64,000 nt of DNA, from contig JASMHC010000022.1 of assembly GCA_030750975.1 (NCBI GenBank), positions 46,859 through 110,858 on the forward strand, written 5' to 3'. This document shows positions 43,419 through 52,018 of this stretch, one piece after another. Below the pieces are notes generated by a model that saw only the letters and a program-made list of their open reading frames with translations, had not been told where the DNA came from and did not search any database. The translations under genes and the position numbers were made by a program. This stretch comes from Paracoccaceae bacterium (lineage in GTDB: Bacteria > Pseudomonadota > Alphaproteobacteria > Rhodobacterales > Rhodobacteraceae). Every line of letters starts with the position of its first letter. The first letter of the stretch is position 1.

Positions 43419-44328
43419 TATTTATGCCGCGCAGGTGGAGTTGTTGGTTGGGGTACTGCCCTATGTCGCCAAGGAGGAAATGTTCGCGCTCAAAGGTGGT
43501 ACTGCCATCAACCTGTTTTATCGCGATTTGCCGCGCCTTTCTGTAGATATTGATCTTACCTATCTGCCGGTCAAAGATCGGGCCGAAAGCCTGGCGGAAA
43601 TCGACGCTGGTCTCGACCGGATCGCAGAGGATATTACCGTCAACGTCTCCGACGCAACGGCCACAAGGATCAGCGGTGGCGGTGGCGGTGACACACGCGT
43701 TCTGGTGCGGCGCGGCGGCGTTGAGGTGAAAATCGAAACATCCCCCGTCACACGTGGCGTGGTGAACGATCCAGAAATTCTCCCCGTCAGCGAGGCGGTG
43801 GAAGGTCAATTTGGATTCGCCGAAATCCAAGTCGTCTCATTTGAAGACCTGTTTGCAGGCAAGCTTCACGCTGCGCTCGACCGGCAGCATCCGCGCGATC
43901 TCTACGATGTGAAGCTGCTCTATGAAAACGAAGGATTAACAGATGCGCTGTTTCGCACATTTATGATCTATGTTGCCAGTTCTGGTCGGCCACCACACGA
44001 ATTACTTTCCCCAAATCTGATCGAGCTTGATCAGTCCTATGCGCGCGAGTTCGAAGGCATGACCTCTGTACCTGTTCCGCTTGAGAGCCTGATCGAAACG
44101 CGCGCACGGTTGATTGACGATGTGCGCGCCAAACTCGACGGACGTGCGAAGTCATTCCTCCTTGGTCTTCATGATTGTGAACCGGATTTTGACGCTATCG
44201 GACATCCAGACGCGGCAAGCCTGCCTGCAGTGCGGTGGAAGCTCATCAATCTTGAAAAGCTAAAGTCGCGGAACGCTCCCAAGCACGCCGAACAACGAAA
44301 CAAACTACTAGGATTGTTTGATGCGTAG
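43408..44328 (+). CDS. abiEii: AbiEii nucleotidyltransferase toxin
   Basis: The 306-residue toxin has the nucleotidyltransferase signature ALKGGTAINLFYRDLPRLSVDIDL: G30-G31-T32 and metal ligands D47 and D49, then FEDLFAGKLHAALDRQHPRDLYDVKLL. AbiEii-type toxins modify nucleic acid with NTP and cause growth arrest during phage infection. AAAGAGG precedes the ATG. Together with abiEi it forms an abortive-infection/plasmid-stabilising module beside CBASS. Confidence 0.92.
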   Translation: MDSNIYAAQVELLVGVLPYVAKEEMFALKGGTAINLFYRDLPRLSVDIDLTYLPVKDRAESLAEIDAGLDRIAEDITVNVSDATATRISGGGGGDTRVLVRRGGVEVKIETSPVTRGVVNDPEILPVSEAVEGQFGFAEIQVVSFEDLFAGKLHAALDRQHPRDLYDVKLLYENEGLTDALFRTFMIYVASSGRPPHELLSPNLIELDQSYAREFEGMTSVPVPLESLIETRARLIDDVRAKLDGRAKSFLLGLHDCEPDFDAIGHPDAASLPAVRWKLINLEKLKSRNAPKHAEQRNKLLGLFDA

Positions 44329-44523
44329 CGACCCAGACCACCTGAAACGTGAAATAAGAGGGTTTGTATTGGCAATTGGTACGCTCGTTGAAGCTTCGTA
44401 AAACCGTTTAGGATATGATGTTTTTTAAACGTCATCGAACATCTCGATTTGTCAATCAGGCCCTCGGCTTGCTCCCTTATTCGAATTGCTGCTACTCCTG
44501 AACACCCACCCCGGAGGCCATCT

Positions 44524-44760
44524 ATGTCGAAAACAACCCGATACCCACGCCTTGCGCGCGCGATCTTCGTCGCTGCTGCTCTATGCGGTATTTTCGGCTT
44601 TGTGCAGGCTGAGGGATTTTTCGTGCTGTCAGCGTTTTTGGGACTGGTTGGTATCATTCTTCGGCGAGGGGTTTCGCCACAAAGCAAGGGGCATCAATTC
44701 GAGTTCGACCCGAACCCCATTGGTTTTCAGGGCTTCATTCCATTGCGCCGAAAACGATAG
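44524..44760 (+). CDS. Small membrane protein of unknown function
   Basis: The 78-residue protein has two closely spaced membrane helices (residues about 13-30 and 33-48) and a basic C-terminus (PLRRKR). GGAGG seven bases before ATG 44524 supports the start. It is convergent with traG with only two bases between the stops. Family not recognised; it could be an accessory of the defence island or a plasmid gene of its own. Confidence 0.6.
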   Translation: MSKTTRYPRLARAIFVAAALCGIFGFVQAEGFFVLSAFLGLVGIILRRGVSPQSKGHQFEFDPNPIGFQGFIPLRRKR

Positions 44761-44762
44761 GA

Positions 44763-47700
44763 TTACTCTGAACTCTTCCCAGTGAACACGTGATTTCCAA
44801 TTACAACTGGCGCTCCGCCGCGACGGTTGTTTTCTTCCTGCAACCAATTGGGTGCCTCGTGGGTCTGCGCCCCCTGCTCTACCAAGTCTTGCATCCCTTT
44901 CGGCGAATAGTAGTGCGTGGCCCCACCCGTTTGATCCGCGATTTGCCCACCGAAGACCAAATCTGCAATCTTTGCAGCACGATCATATTCCGGATCGCCT
45001 GGATGATAATTCGCTACGAGATCATTCCCACCAGATCCCGCGTTCCAAGCGGAGAACTGTTGGAGTTGAAGGGCAACGTCCGCCGGATCATCCCCCCATC
45101 GTGGATCGTCAACCCGGTTCTTGATGACCGATGCGACGGCCGCCATGCCCGCCTCAGATTCTCCAGCCGCCTCGCCAAGAATGGTGCGGGCGACCACATC
45201 CCGATCATAGGTGGTCAGCGTGTTGCGCCCGCCCAAGCCAAGAGACAGGGAGGTTCCAGAAGCTTGAGTTGAGGCCGTGGCAAGGGTTTGTGGCGTTGCG
45301 GGCTCGGTACCCTGCCCTTGCGCTGATAGCGCTCCTGCATCCGGCATCCAATCCGTCTCAAGGCCAAGGATACCTGCGCCGCGATCGGCAAGCGCTCGTC
45401 CAACACTTCGATCCACAGTGTCGCTTCCAGTGCCGAGCATTCCGTCAACGCCATCGGAAGTGATCCGAGTCTCAGACATCCCGCCATAGACGTGATCGAC
45501 ATTGACACCTGAAGCACGTTCTGCATCTGCGCTTCGCTCCCGATATTCCCCCATCTGCGGCTTAATCACGTCGGCCGATGAGTGATCGACTGGCGAATGT
45601 GCCATTTCCCGATAAAGACCAGCATCGTTTTGCATCATCGGTGGAGCGGACATTGCCCCCTTGTCCAAACCAAGGTCTCGCATGATATCGGGGAGGTAAG
45701 TGCTCAGGATTTCTTGTTGCTGGGCAAGACCCGCCGACGTTTTCGGATTGACCAGCATGGATATCCGCTCGTCACTGTAGCCCTCGTCTTGCAACTTCCC
45801 GATAACCGCATCGGTGATTTTGGCATTGTAGGCCATGTCTTGGGATTCAAGATAGGCCTCGGTTCGATCCAGGCTTTCGGCTGTCTCATAGGCTGACGAC
45901 AAGCGCTGTGCAGACTGCATGACATTGTCCAGGTTGGAGCGGATCGAATTTGAGCCTGTGTCTACTTCGCTTGAATGGGTGCCGGAATACCCCCGCTGCG
46001 ATGAGCTGGACAGCAGGCCGAGCGTTTCCGAGTAACTTCCATCGCGCGCCGCATCGACGGCAGTCGTGAAGGATTCTTGGGAAGAGGCTGAAAGTGATCC
46101 TCGTGCTTCTAAGTTTGCTCCAAGCCTTATAGCTTCTCCGCCCCCAACTCCGGCACTTCCTGCCAGCATCGCCTGCAGGGCAACATCGGTGGACAGATTA
46201 TGCGTCGAGGCAAATCGCTCGACTTCACTCCAGGCGTTTCGCACGTCGCTGCGTTGCTCCTCGGAAGCTGCCCATCCGATTTCACCCCCGGCGGTTTGCG
46301 ACTCGGTCACGGTTTTCCCGAAGTCCGAGAGCTGGCTGGCCGTCTTGCTGACGGATTGCGCAAAGTCTTCACTTTGGGTTTCAATGGCGCGCCAGGCTTG
46401 CGAACTCCGGTCGCTAATCTCCTCTCGTACAGACTGCCCGACGCTCGCAGTCATCCCGACGGTCGATTGCGCCGAGCCCGCGCTATAGGTTCGCGTGCCA
46501 TCGGAGTTCGACGTAACCATACCGCCGTCGCCCATCACACGGGTTGCCCGGCCATTGTCCATGAGAGCAGAGGTATTCCACTTATTCGCACTCATACTGT
46601 TCATCGAGACATTGCCAAGCCCGAGGCTGCCAGTGGCGGCTTCCCTGCCCGTCTCGATCGCGGCGCCCTGGCTGACATTTAGCATCGAGGTGGCAAGGCC
46701 GGCCATTTTGCTGGCCCCAAACATCAGCGCGAAGCCGAGGAAGGGCACAGACATCATCAGATAGCCCGCGACTATGCCCACATCTTGTTCGACAGATTGA
46801 ATGCCAAAGTGATTGGCCCAGTTCAGAACATCGATGGTGTTTGTGCCCGAAAGTGTCGTCGTGTGTTCGCGGTACCAACCGGTTGAGGCTTTCAGAAGCG
46901 TTGTGTGCAGGATCGCGCTCAGCGGTTCCCAGGAAGCGAGCCAGACATAGCCGCCAAAATACCCCCGCGCGACGGACGCCGCCATTGGGGTCATCATCAA
47001 CAGCATCGCCAATGGAAACGCACCGTAATAGAGCGTCTCGAACGTAACCTTGAGCAGCGGCACCCATTTCGTGGCATTGGCTCCGACGATTTGATAGCTC
47101 GAGCGGGTTTGGGATTCCGCGCGAGCGGCCTGATAAAGCTCCATGGCCGCGGCATTTCCGGAATTGGCGATAAGCCGTCCTGCGGCATCATCAAGCGCTA
47201 GAACAAGCATGGATTGCTTAAGATAGCTCGTGGCGGAGTAGCCCGCGAGACCCATCATGTTCTGGAAATCTTCCAGCGTTCCGGTCAGCGCATTGACCTC
47301 AACGGTGCCCGCCGCATTGCCGGTTTGAGGCGCGCGAGAGGCGGCTCTGGCCTGCAGGATGCGAACAACCTCATCGCCCAACCCGGCCTCTAACCCTGTC
47401 CAACCTGCAGCGCATCCCGTCGTCGCCTGTGCTGCTTCGTCATAATAGGCCAGGGCGCCGGGCACATTGCTTCCAATGAAAGAGGCCAGATCACCGGAGG
47501 TGACCAAAGCATCGAGATCCACAAGCCCGATATTGGTCCCGTCCACGATGCAGTTTTCCATGAAGTTCACGAGGTTTTGGTGAACCGATGCCGTCACAGC
47601 CCGCCAGCGCGCCGCCTGTGCCATCAGGCTGGCGCCAAACAAGATGCCGTGCTCTTGATAGACAAGGTTGTCGGGTGTTGAGAGCAGCGCTTCCATGCGA

Positions 47701-48053
47701 CGGGTCAGGTCATAGCTTGTTTTCGTGGTGAGATTGGCCACCAGGGCTACGGAGTAGGGCACATTATCGACGGTTCCGTAGATCTCGAGCGGATAGGTGC
47801 TGTCCATGACGATGACGCGCGCTTTTGGTCCGATCCCGAGAGCGCCGACCACGGCCACCGTCGCAATATAGGGCAGAACGCCTTCAATGCTGCCGGTAAA
47901 TGTCATCTTGGTGACCATGTAGAACACCCCAAGGATGATCCCCACAACCAGCATATCCTGGAACGTACTGCCGCTGGTGAAGAGCGCCAGGAAGTTGAAG
48001 ATGTCATAAAGATAAAAGCCGCCACCTGTCGTATAGACCTCAAACTCGGGCAT
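44763..48053 (-). CDS. traG: F-type TraG with C-terminal cell-wall hydrolase domain
   Basis: This is a 1096-residue inner-membrane protein for mating-pair stabilisation, entry exclusion and pilus assembly. The N-terminal 480 residues hold the TraG_N membrane domain (FNFLALFTSGSTFQDMLVVG and several later helices). Residues about 480-960 are hydrophilic and low-complexity. At about 965-1060 there is a SleB/CwlJ-type hydrolase domain (ARTILGEAAGESEAGMAAVA, VIKNRV, QLQQFSAW). F TraG does not end in such a domain as far as I know, so a fused muramidase-like activity is a notable trait. It is the last gene of the tra operon and overlaps traH. Confidence 0.88.
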   Translation of the reverse strand: MPEFEVYTTGGGFYLYDIFNFLALFTSGSTFQDMLVVGIILGVFYMVTKMTFTGSIEGVLPYIATVAVVGALGIGPKARVIVMDSTYPLEIYGTVDNVPYSVALVANLTTKTSYDLTRRMEALLSTPDNLVYQEHGILFGASLMAQAARWRAVTASVHQNLVNFMENCIVDGTNIGLVDLDALVTSGDLASFIGSNVPGALAYYDEAAQATTGCAAGWTGLEAGLGDEVVRILQARAASRAPQTGNAAGTVEVNALTGTLEDFQNMMGLAGYSATSYLKQSMLVLALDDAAGRLIANSGNAAAMELYQAARAESQTRSSYQIVGANATKWVPLLKVTFETLYYGAFPLAMLLMMTPMAASVARGYFGGYVWLASWEPLSAILHTTLLKASTGWYREHTTTLSGTNTIDVLNWANHFGIQSVEQDVGIVAGYLMMSVPFLGFALMFGASKMAGLATSMLNVSQGAAIETGREAATGSLGLGNVSMNSMSANKWNTSALMDNGRATRVMGDGGMVTSNSDGTRTYSAGSAQSTVGMTASVGQSVREEISDRSSQAWRAIETQSEDFAQSVSKTASQLSDFGKTVTESQTAGGEIGWAASEEQRSDVRNAWSEVERFASTHNLSTDVALQAMLAGSAGVGGGEAIRLGANLEARGSLSASSQESFTTAVDAARDGSYSETLGLLSSSSQRGYSGTHSSEVDTGSNSIRSNLDNVMQSAQRLSSAYETAESLDRTEAYLESQDMAYNAKITDAVIGKLQDEGYSDERISMLVNPKTSAGLAQQQEILSTYLPDIMRDLGLDKGAMSAPPMMQNDAGLYREMAHSPVDHSSADVIKPQMGEYRERSADAERASGVNVDHVYGGMSETRITSDGVDGMLGTGSDTVDRSVGRALADRGAGILGLETDWMPDAGALSAQGQGTEPATPQTLATASTQASGTSLSLGLGGRNTLTTYDRDVVARTILGEAAGESEAGMAAVASVIKNRVDDPRWGDDPADVALQLQQFSAWNAGSGGNDLVANYHPGDPEYDRAAKIADLVFGGQIADQTGGATHYYSPKGMQDLVEQGAQTHEAPNWLQEENNRRGGAPVVIGNHVFTGKSSE

Positions 48054-49441
48054 CAGTTCGCCTCCAGCATGGCCGTAAAGCGCGAGGACGAATAGGCGGC
48101 AAGTTCGGTCTTTGCGAGGTTGAGCCGCTCGAGAGTACGCATGGCGGCTGAATAGCGTTCTGCCGCCAACATGCGTTCTTTGCCAAGGCTATTGAGCGTT
48201 GTCTGGATTTGCTTTTGGAATTCGAGCGGCAGGGCTCCAAAGGTGGCGACCCGGCTGGCCGACGCGCTCATTTCTTGCAGCGCACGGTCGATGTAAATCA
48301 TCGCCAGATCCACCGCGACCACTTCGGCCATGGCATCAATCTCGCTTTCTACGAAAACATGCTGATAGGACATGCCGGTGACCAGCATGTCGAGAACCGG
48401 CACAGAGGTCATGCCGAGAAGAGCGACGGCGGCATCCGGGATTTGAGCGTCGCCGTCTTCAATCGCGTCTTTGATGCCCAAAATGGTCGCGCGGGTTTTT
48501 TCAATCAGCGAGCTCGAATCCGAAATCGTGACGTCTTGGGCCGTGGGTTCCAAACACTCGGTGTATTCATCGCAGCGCAGGATCTGGACTGTGCCGCCTT
48601 CCACCAGGGCTTCAATCATTTCCGAACTGGCCGCCCGCGGCGAGATAGGGTTTTGTTGGGGGCCTTCGTTCTCAGAGGCAGGTTCCAGCGTGATGATCGT
48701 GCCGGTCAGGGTCATGAAAAACTCAGCCAGTGCGGGATCGGAGGAAAGAAACGCGTTTTTTCGGATCGCCCGCCAGGCGTAGTTCACATTTACCGGCACC
48801 TGTTCTTGCAGTTCGGCATTGGCGGCCGAGAGCGTGGCGTTGCGCTGCCCTCCGGTGCCGCAGCCGTGTTTGGCGGCCAACCTGTCGGCAAACATGCCCT
48901 GATAGGAGCCGATGGTTTCACAAACATGTTGGCTGGCGCCATCCATTGCGGGCCAAAGCGATGAGGAGAGAAGCTGGCCCGCCTCACAGGAATTGACATT
49001 CATCGCATTGACCTGCTGCACGAGATCTCGCAGCTTCGCGACGGTTTCCTGAACGGCGGGGGACATGCTTTCAAGGGCCAGCTCAAACGCAAAACCGGCG
49101 GCGTTTTGCATGATGGCTTCCATCAGTGCGATCAGTTCTTCGGCGCTGATGAAGGAAAAGGATCCGCCAAAGATATCAATGCCACCACAGCCTGCGCGGA
49201 CCGAAGGAAGTTGGATGTTATAAAGCTCAGAGCTGCGGGTTCGGGTGCGCACCTGCACAGACCCAAGCGTCGCGTACCCTGCACGTTGCCCGTCGTAGGT
49301 CATCGGCCGAGAGACATTCACACCGCCACCGGATTTGGACCAGAAGTCCGCAAGGTCTGAGCCTATGTCTGCCGTCGCGGGCGAAACTATGAGAGCGAGT
49401 GACGAGATGGAACTAAGTGCCAGTTTGCGCAGGTTTTTCAT
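48053..49441 (-). CDS. traH: F-type conjugal transfer protein TraH
   Basis: This 462-residue periplasmic pilus-assembly protein has a signal peptide (about 1-24, SLALIVSPATADI) and the TraH landmarks FWSKSGGGVNVSRPMTYDGQ, RAGCGGIDIFGGSFSFI and a NVNSCEAGQLL block. Cys residues suggest disulfides. It lies 3 bases after traF and overlaps traG by one base (TGATG). Confidence 0.92.
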   Translation of the reverse strand: MKNLRKLALSSISSLALIVSPATADIGSDLADFWSKSGGGVNVSRPMTYDGQRAGYATLGSVQVRTRTRSSELYNIQLPSVRAGCGGIDIFGGSFSFISAEELIALMEAIMQNAAGFAFELALESMSPAVQETVAKLRDLVQQVNAMNVNSCEAGQLLSSSLWPAMDGASQHVCETIGSYQGMFADRLAAKHGCGTGGQRNATLSAANAELQEQVPVNVNYAWRAIRKNAFLSSDPALAEFFMTLTGTIITLEPASENEGPQQNPISPRAASSEMIEALVEGGTVQILRCDEYTECLEPTAQDVTISDSSSLIEKTRATILGIKDAIEDGDAQIPDAAVALLGMTSVPVLDMLVTGMSYQHVFVESEIDAMAEVVAVDLAMIYIDRALQEMSASASRVATFGALPLEFQKQIQTTLNSLGKERMLAAERYSAAMRTLERLNLAKTELAAYSSSRFTAMLEAN

Positions 49442-49444
49442 GGC

Positions 49445-50278
49445 CTAGTATCTTTCGCCAAAGGGGATTTTTGTGAGGATGTGGACGTTCTCAAGAATCT
49501 GATCAGCGGTTAGAATGCCCGAGCCAATCACTGCGATCTCTTGCGTGCCCGGTTTTGCGAGCGCGAGCGTCGGGGTGGGATAATCTTGCAGTCCAAGCTC
49601 GGCCAGTCTGCCATCGTCTACGAAGGCATTTGGATAGGCGGCATTCCCCCCGCCATCCTTTGAGACCGCGAGGATCGTGACACCGAACTGCTCTTCCATC
49701 TGCGCGAGGATTTGACCTTGCACCTTGCAGATCTCGCACGCCGCATCGCCGTCGAATATGAACAGGATGCCAGCCTCGGTCGCGACTTCGCGGAAGGTCT
49801 CTTCGCGCGCGGCCTTCATCTGGTCCTGCCAAACATTGGCGCCGACCGTGGCCAGCGGATAATCGACATTGGCATTGAGATGCGGGGTCGCAAATAAGAC
49901 CCGCTGCCAGGTTTCCGTGAAATCCCCAGCCCTGTCCGCGATCTCTTTATTGATTGCCATATAGGCCAGCACATTTTCCGGCGTGGGATCGAGCACGGCG
50001 CGGTATTTCAGCTCATCGGCATGGGCGCGAAACGCCATCATCGCATCCGTTGCCGGAAACTCTGAGCTAGGCGCGTCTTCTGGCTCTGCGGGCACCACTT
50101 CAGATGCTGGGTCAGCCTGGTCCTGAGGGTCTTCAGGAACTGGATCCGTGCAGTAAAAAGACCAGCCTTTGGTTGAGGGGCTGTCGCACATATTAAGCGT
50201 GAACCCATCCGCACGGGCAGCCTCTGACAGAATCAGCCCTGACAGGGCGAGCATAGCCAATCCCCCTGCCCTGTTCAT
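49445..50278 (-). CDS. traF: F-type conjugal transfer protein TraF
   Basis: The 277-residue periplasmic protein has a signal peptide and a C-terminal thioredoxin-like fold (LFIFDGDAACEICKVQGQIL, with CEIC in place of the usual CxxC motif; PTPTLALA near the cis-Pro). The N-terminal linker is Glu/Pro-rich. Start 50278 overlaps the preceding stop (ATGA); an upstream in-frame codon at 50332 is less likely. It assists pilus assembly. Confidence 0.9.
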   Translation of the reverse strand: MNRAGGLAMLALSGLILSEAARADGFTLNMCDSPSTKGWSFYCTDPVPEDPQDQADPASEVVPAEPEDAPSSEFPATDAMMAFRAHADELKYRAVLDPTPENVLAYMAINKEIADRAGDFTETWQRVLFATPHLNANVDYPLATVGANVWQDQMKAAREETFREVATEAGILFIFDGDAACEICKVQGQILAQMEEQFGVTILAVSKDGGGNAAYPNAFVDDGRLAELGLQDYPTPTLALAKPGTQEIAVIGSGILTADQILENVHILTKIPFGERY

Positions 50279-50685
50279 TCGAAGACCTCTTCTGACTGGC
50301 GGATGAAGGATCTCAGAGCTGCGAGATACCATGTGGGATTTCTGTAACCTTCAATGCTGCCAATCACGGCATCGCGCTTTGCGTTATAGATCAAGGTTGT
50401 CGGATAGGCCGTGACGGCGCTTGCGATCGGATGCCCGGACAAGGGCACAACACGCGTGAACGGCGCAATGGGGCGCTCGTCGCCGCTGGCGACAATCACC
50501 GGAAGCCCGAGACGTTCACTTAAAGTTGCCAGAATAGGCGCTGCTTTCTTGCAAACCGGACACCAAGAGGCGCCGGCGAAAATGATGCCGGTCGAAGTCA
50601 CTTGGGCCGTTGCCGACCCCGCAAAGAGCAGGGCTGGAGGGCCAAGCATGACCTGCCGTCTATTCAAGGGTGTTTTGAACATCAC
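50275..50685 (-). CDS. trbB: TrbB-like periplasmic thioredoxin-fold protein
   Basis: The 136-residue protein has a twin-Arg-like N-terminus (NRRQVMLGPPALLFAGSATAQ) and a thioredoxin core with GASWCPVCKKAAP (CxxC) and a cis-Pro loop AYPTTLIY. F-type TrbB is a disulfide isomerase for Cys-rich Tra proteins; the adjacent TraN-like genes encode such substrates. The start could also be the second Met. It overlaps TraN by about 26 bases. Confidence 0.8.
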   Translation of the reverse strand: MMFKTPLNRRQVMLGPPALLFAGSATAQVTSTGIIFAGASWCPVCKKAAPILATLSERLGLPVIVASGDERPIAPFTRVVPLSGHPIASAVTAYPTTLIYNAKRDAVIGSIEGYRNPTWYLAALRSFIRQSEEVFE

Positions 50686-52018
50686 TTTGATAGGATCCTA
50701 GTTCAGTTTCCAATTGATCGATGATGAAGGCCTCAACAGGCGTGCCGGTTTGGCTCAGCAGGTCACCGTAGACTTCAGAGAGATCCATCTGACTGATATC
50801 GAGCAATTTAAGTTCTGTGATCGACAGTGCCGGACAGGGACTGGTGCTTGGATAATTGAGCTGTGTTCCTGTCTGAACATGGGCTTCTTCCTGAAAAACC
50901 CGCGCGAATTTGGTGTCATAGGTGCACCAGAATTCATTGACCGTTAAACAGCCGCCCAGAACATAGTTGCACTCCCAGCCTAGGAAATGTGCAGCCCCGG
51001 CGCGTTTAATGGCTGCAAGTTCGTGTTCTTCTGGCTTGCAACTATTCGCGATATTTGTGCCGCAGCAATTATTGAATCCTTTAAGGCATGTCATATACGC
51101 GCCCCCAAAGATTTCAGGGGTGGTTTGACCGCCGTCGAGTTCGTCGCTTGTGCAGTCGTCCACGACGACGCCATCCTCCTCAACCAGTGCTGTTGCATCG
51201 GCGTCGCATTGATTTTTATCGGCCATGTCATCGAGGAAATTCAGCCAGGCAGATGCCTCGGCATAGTCACTTGAGGCCTCCTCTGGCGCCCCATCGCAGG
51301 CTCCATCGGCGCAGAGATCCACGCCATCGCAATCGGCGGTGAAGGAGGTGTCGCTCTCGCAGGTGTAGGAATAGGAGGCGTATGCGCATTTCCCGTCGTC
51401 ACCGTAGCTCTGACACACGGGTTCAGCGGTCTGTCTGCAGACGGGATTGTTTTCATAAGGCGAGCAGGAGTTCACATAGCCGCTCTCATCGCAATTATAG
51501 GCGTGCGCGCGCTCCCACCAGCTGCGGGTGACATTTTTGCCGTTGAAATTGCGTGTGCTGCCGCCCTGGATAATATCTGTCGAAAAGTAGCTACAGCTTG
51601 CAGGGATGGTTTGCGCGCAATTGCTTTCCAGCCGCTCCTCGAATTCTGTAAATCGACGTTCCTTCAGGCTCGCAGGTGAGGCATCAAATGGCCCGTTGAG
51701 ACAGGTGTAATCGCGCTCCACGCGATCACAGATCCCGGCCGTTTCTCGAGTGCAGGTCTCACCTGTCAGTTGGCATTGCCCGCTTATCAGAGGTTCGCTT
51801 TGCACGGTGACCTGTTCAAGAGCCCCGCATTCGCTGACGGTCTCTTCGCGCGCGCAGGTCTCGACGCGGGTGTAAGCAAGGCACACGTTCTCCAGTGTCA
51901 CGCCGCCCAGGGTGACAGAACCGCTCTGCGTGCAAACGGCGGCGTCCAACTGGCATGTGTCTGCAGAAGCGGCGGTTGCTGCGAACAGGAGAAACGCGAA
52001 GAATGCTGACGTCAACAT
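50660..52018 (-). CDS. traN: Cys-rich TraN-like mating-pair stabilisation protein (second copy)
   Basis: The 452-residue secreted protein has a signal peptide (1-19) and roughly 40 cysteines, with CCGTNIANSC, GWECNYVLGGCL and WCTYDTKFARVFQEEAHVQTG-type TraN C-terminal motifs. It is expected in the outer membrane, binding the recipient cell. It overlaps the upstream Cys-rich gene by seven bases (ATGTTGA). Two adjacent genes appear to share the job of a single TraN. Confidence 0.78.
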   Translation of the reverse strand: MLTSAFFAFLLFAATAASADTCQLDAAVCTQSGSVTLGGVTLENVCLAYTRVETCAREETVSECGALEQVTVQSEPLISGQCQLTGETCTRETAGICDRVERDYTCLNGPFDASPASLKERRFTEFEERLESNCAQTIPASCSYFSTDIIQGGSTRNFNGKNVTRSWWERAHAYNCDESGYVNSCSPYENNPVCRQTAEPVCQSYGDDGKCAYASYSYTCESDTSFTADCDGVDLCADGACDGAPEEASSDYAEASAWLNFLDDMADKNQCDADATALVEEDGVVVDDCTSDELDGGQTTPEIFGGAYMTCLKGFNNCCGTNIANSCKPEEHELAAIKRAGAAHFLGWECNYVLGGCLTVNEFWCTYDTKFARVFQEEAHVQTGTQLNYPSTSPCPALSITELKLLDISQMDLSEVYGDLLSQTGTPVEAFIIDQLETELGSYQSDVQNTLE

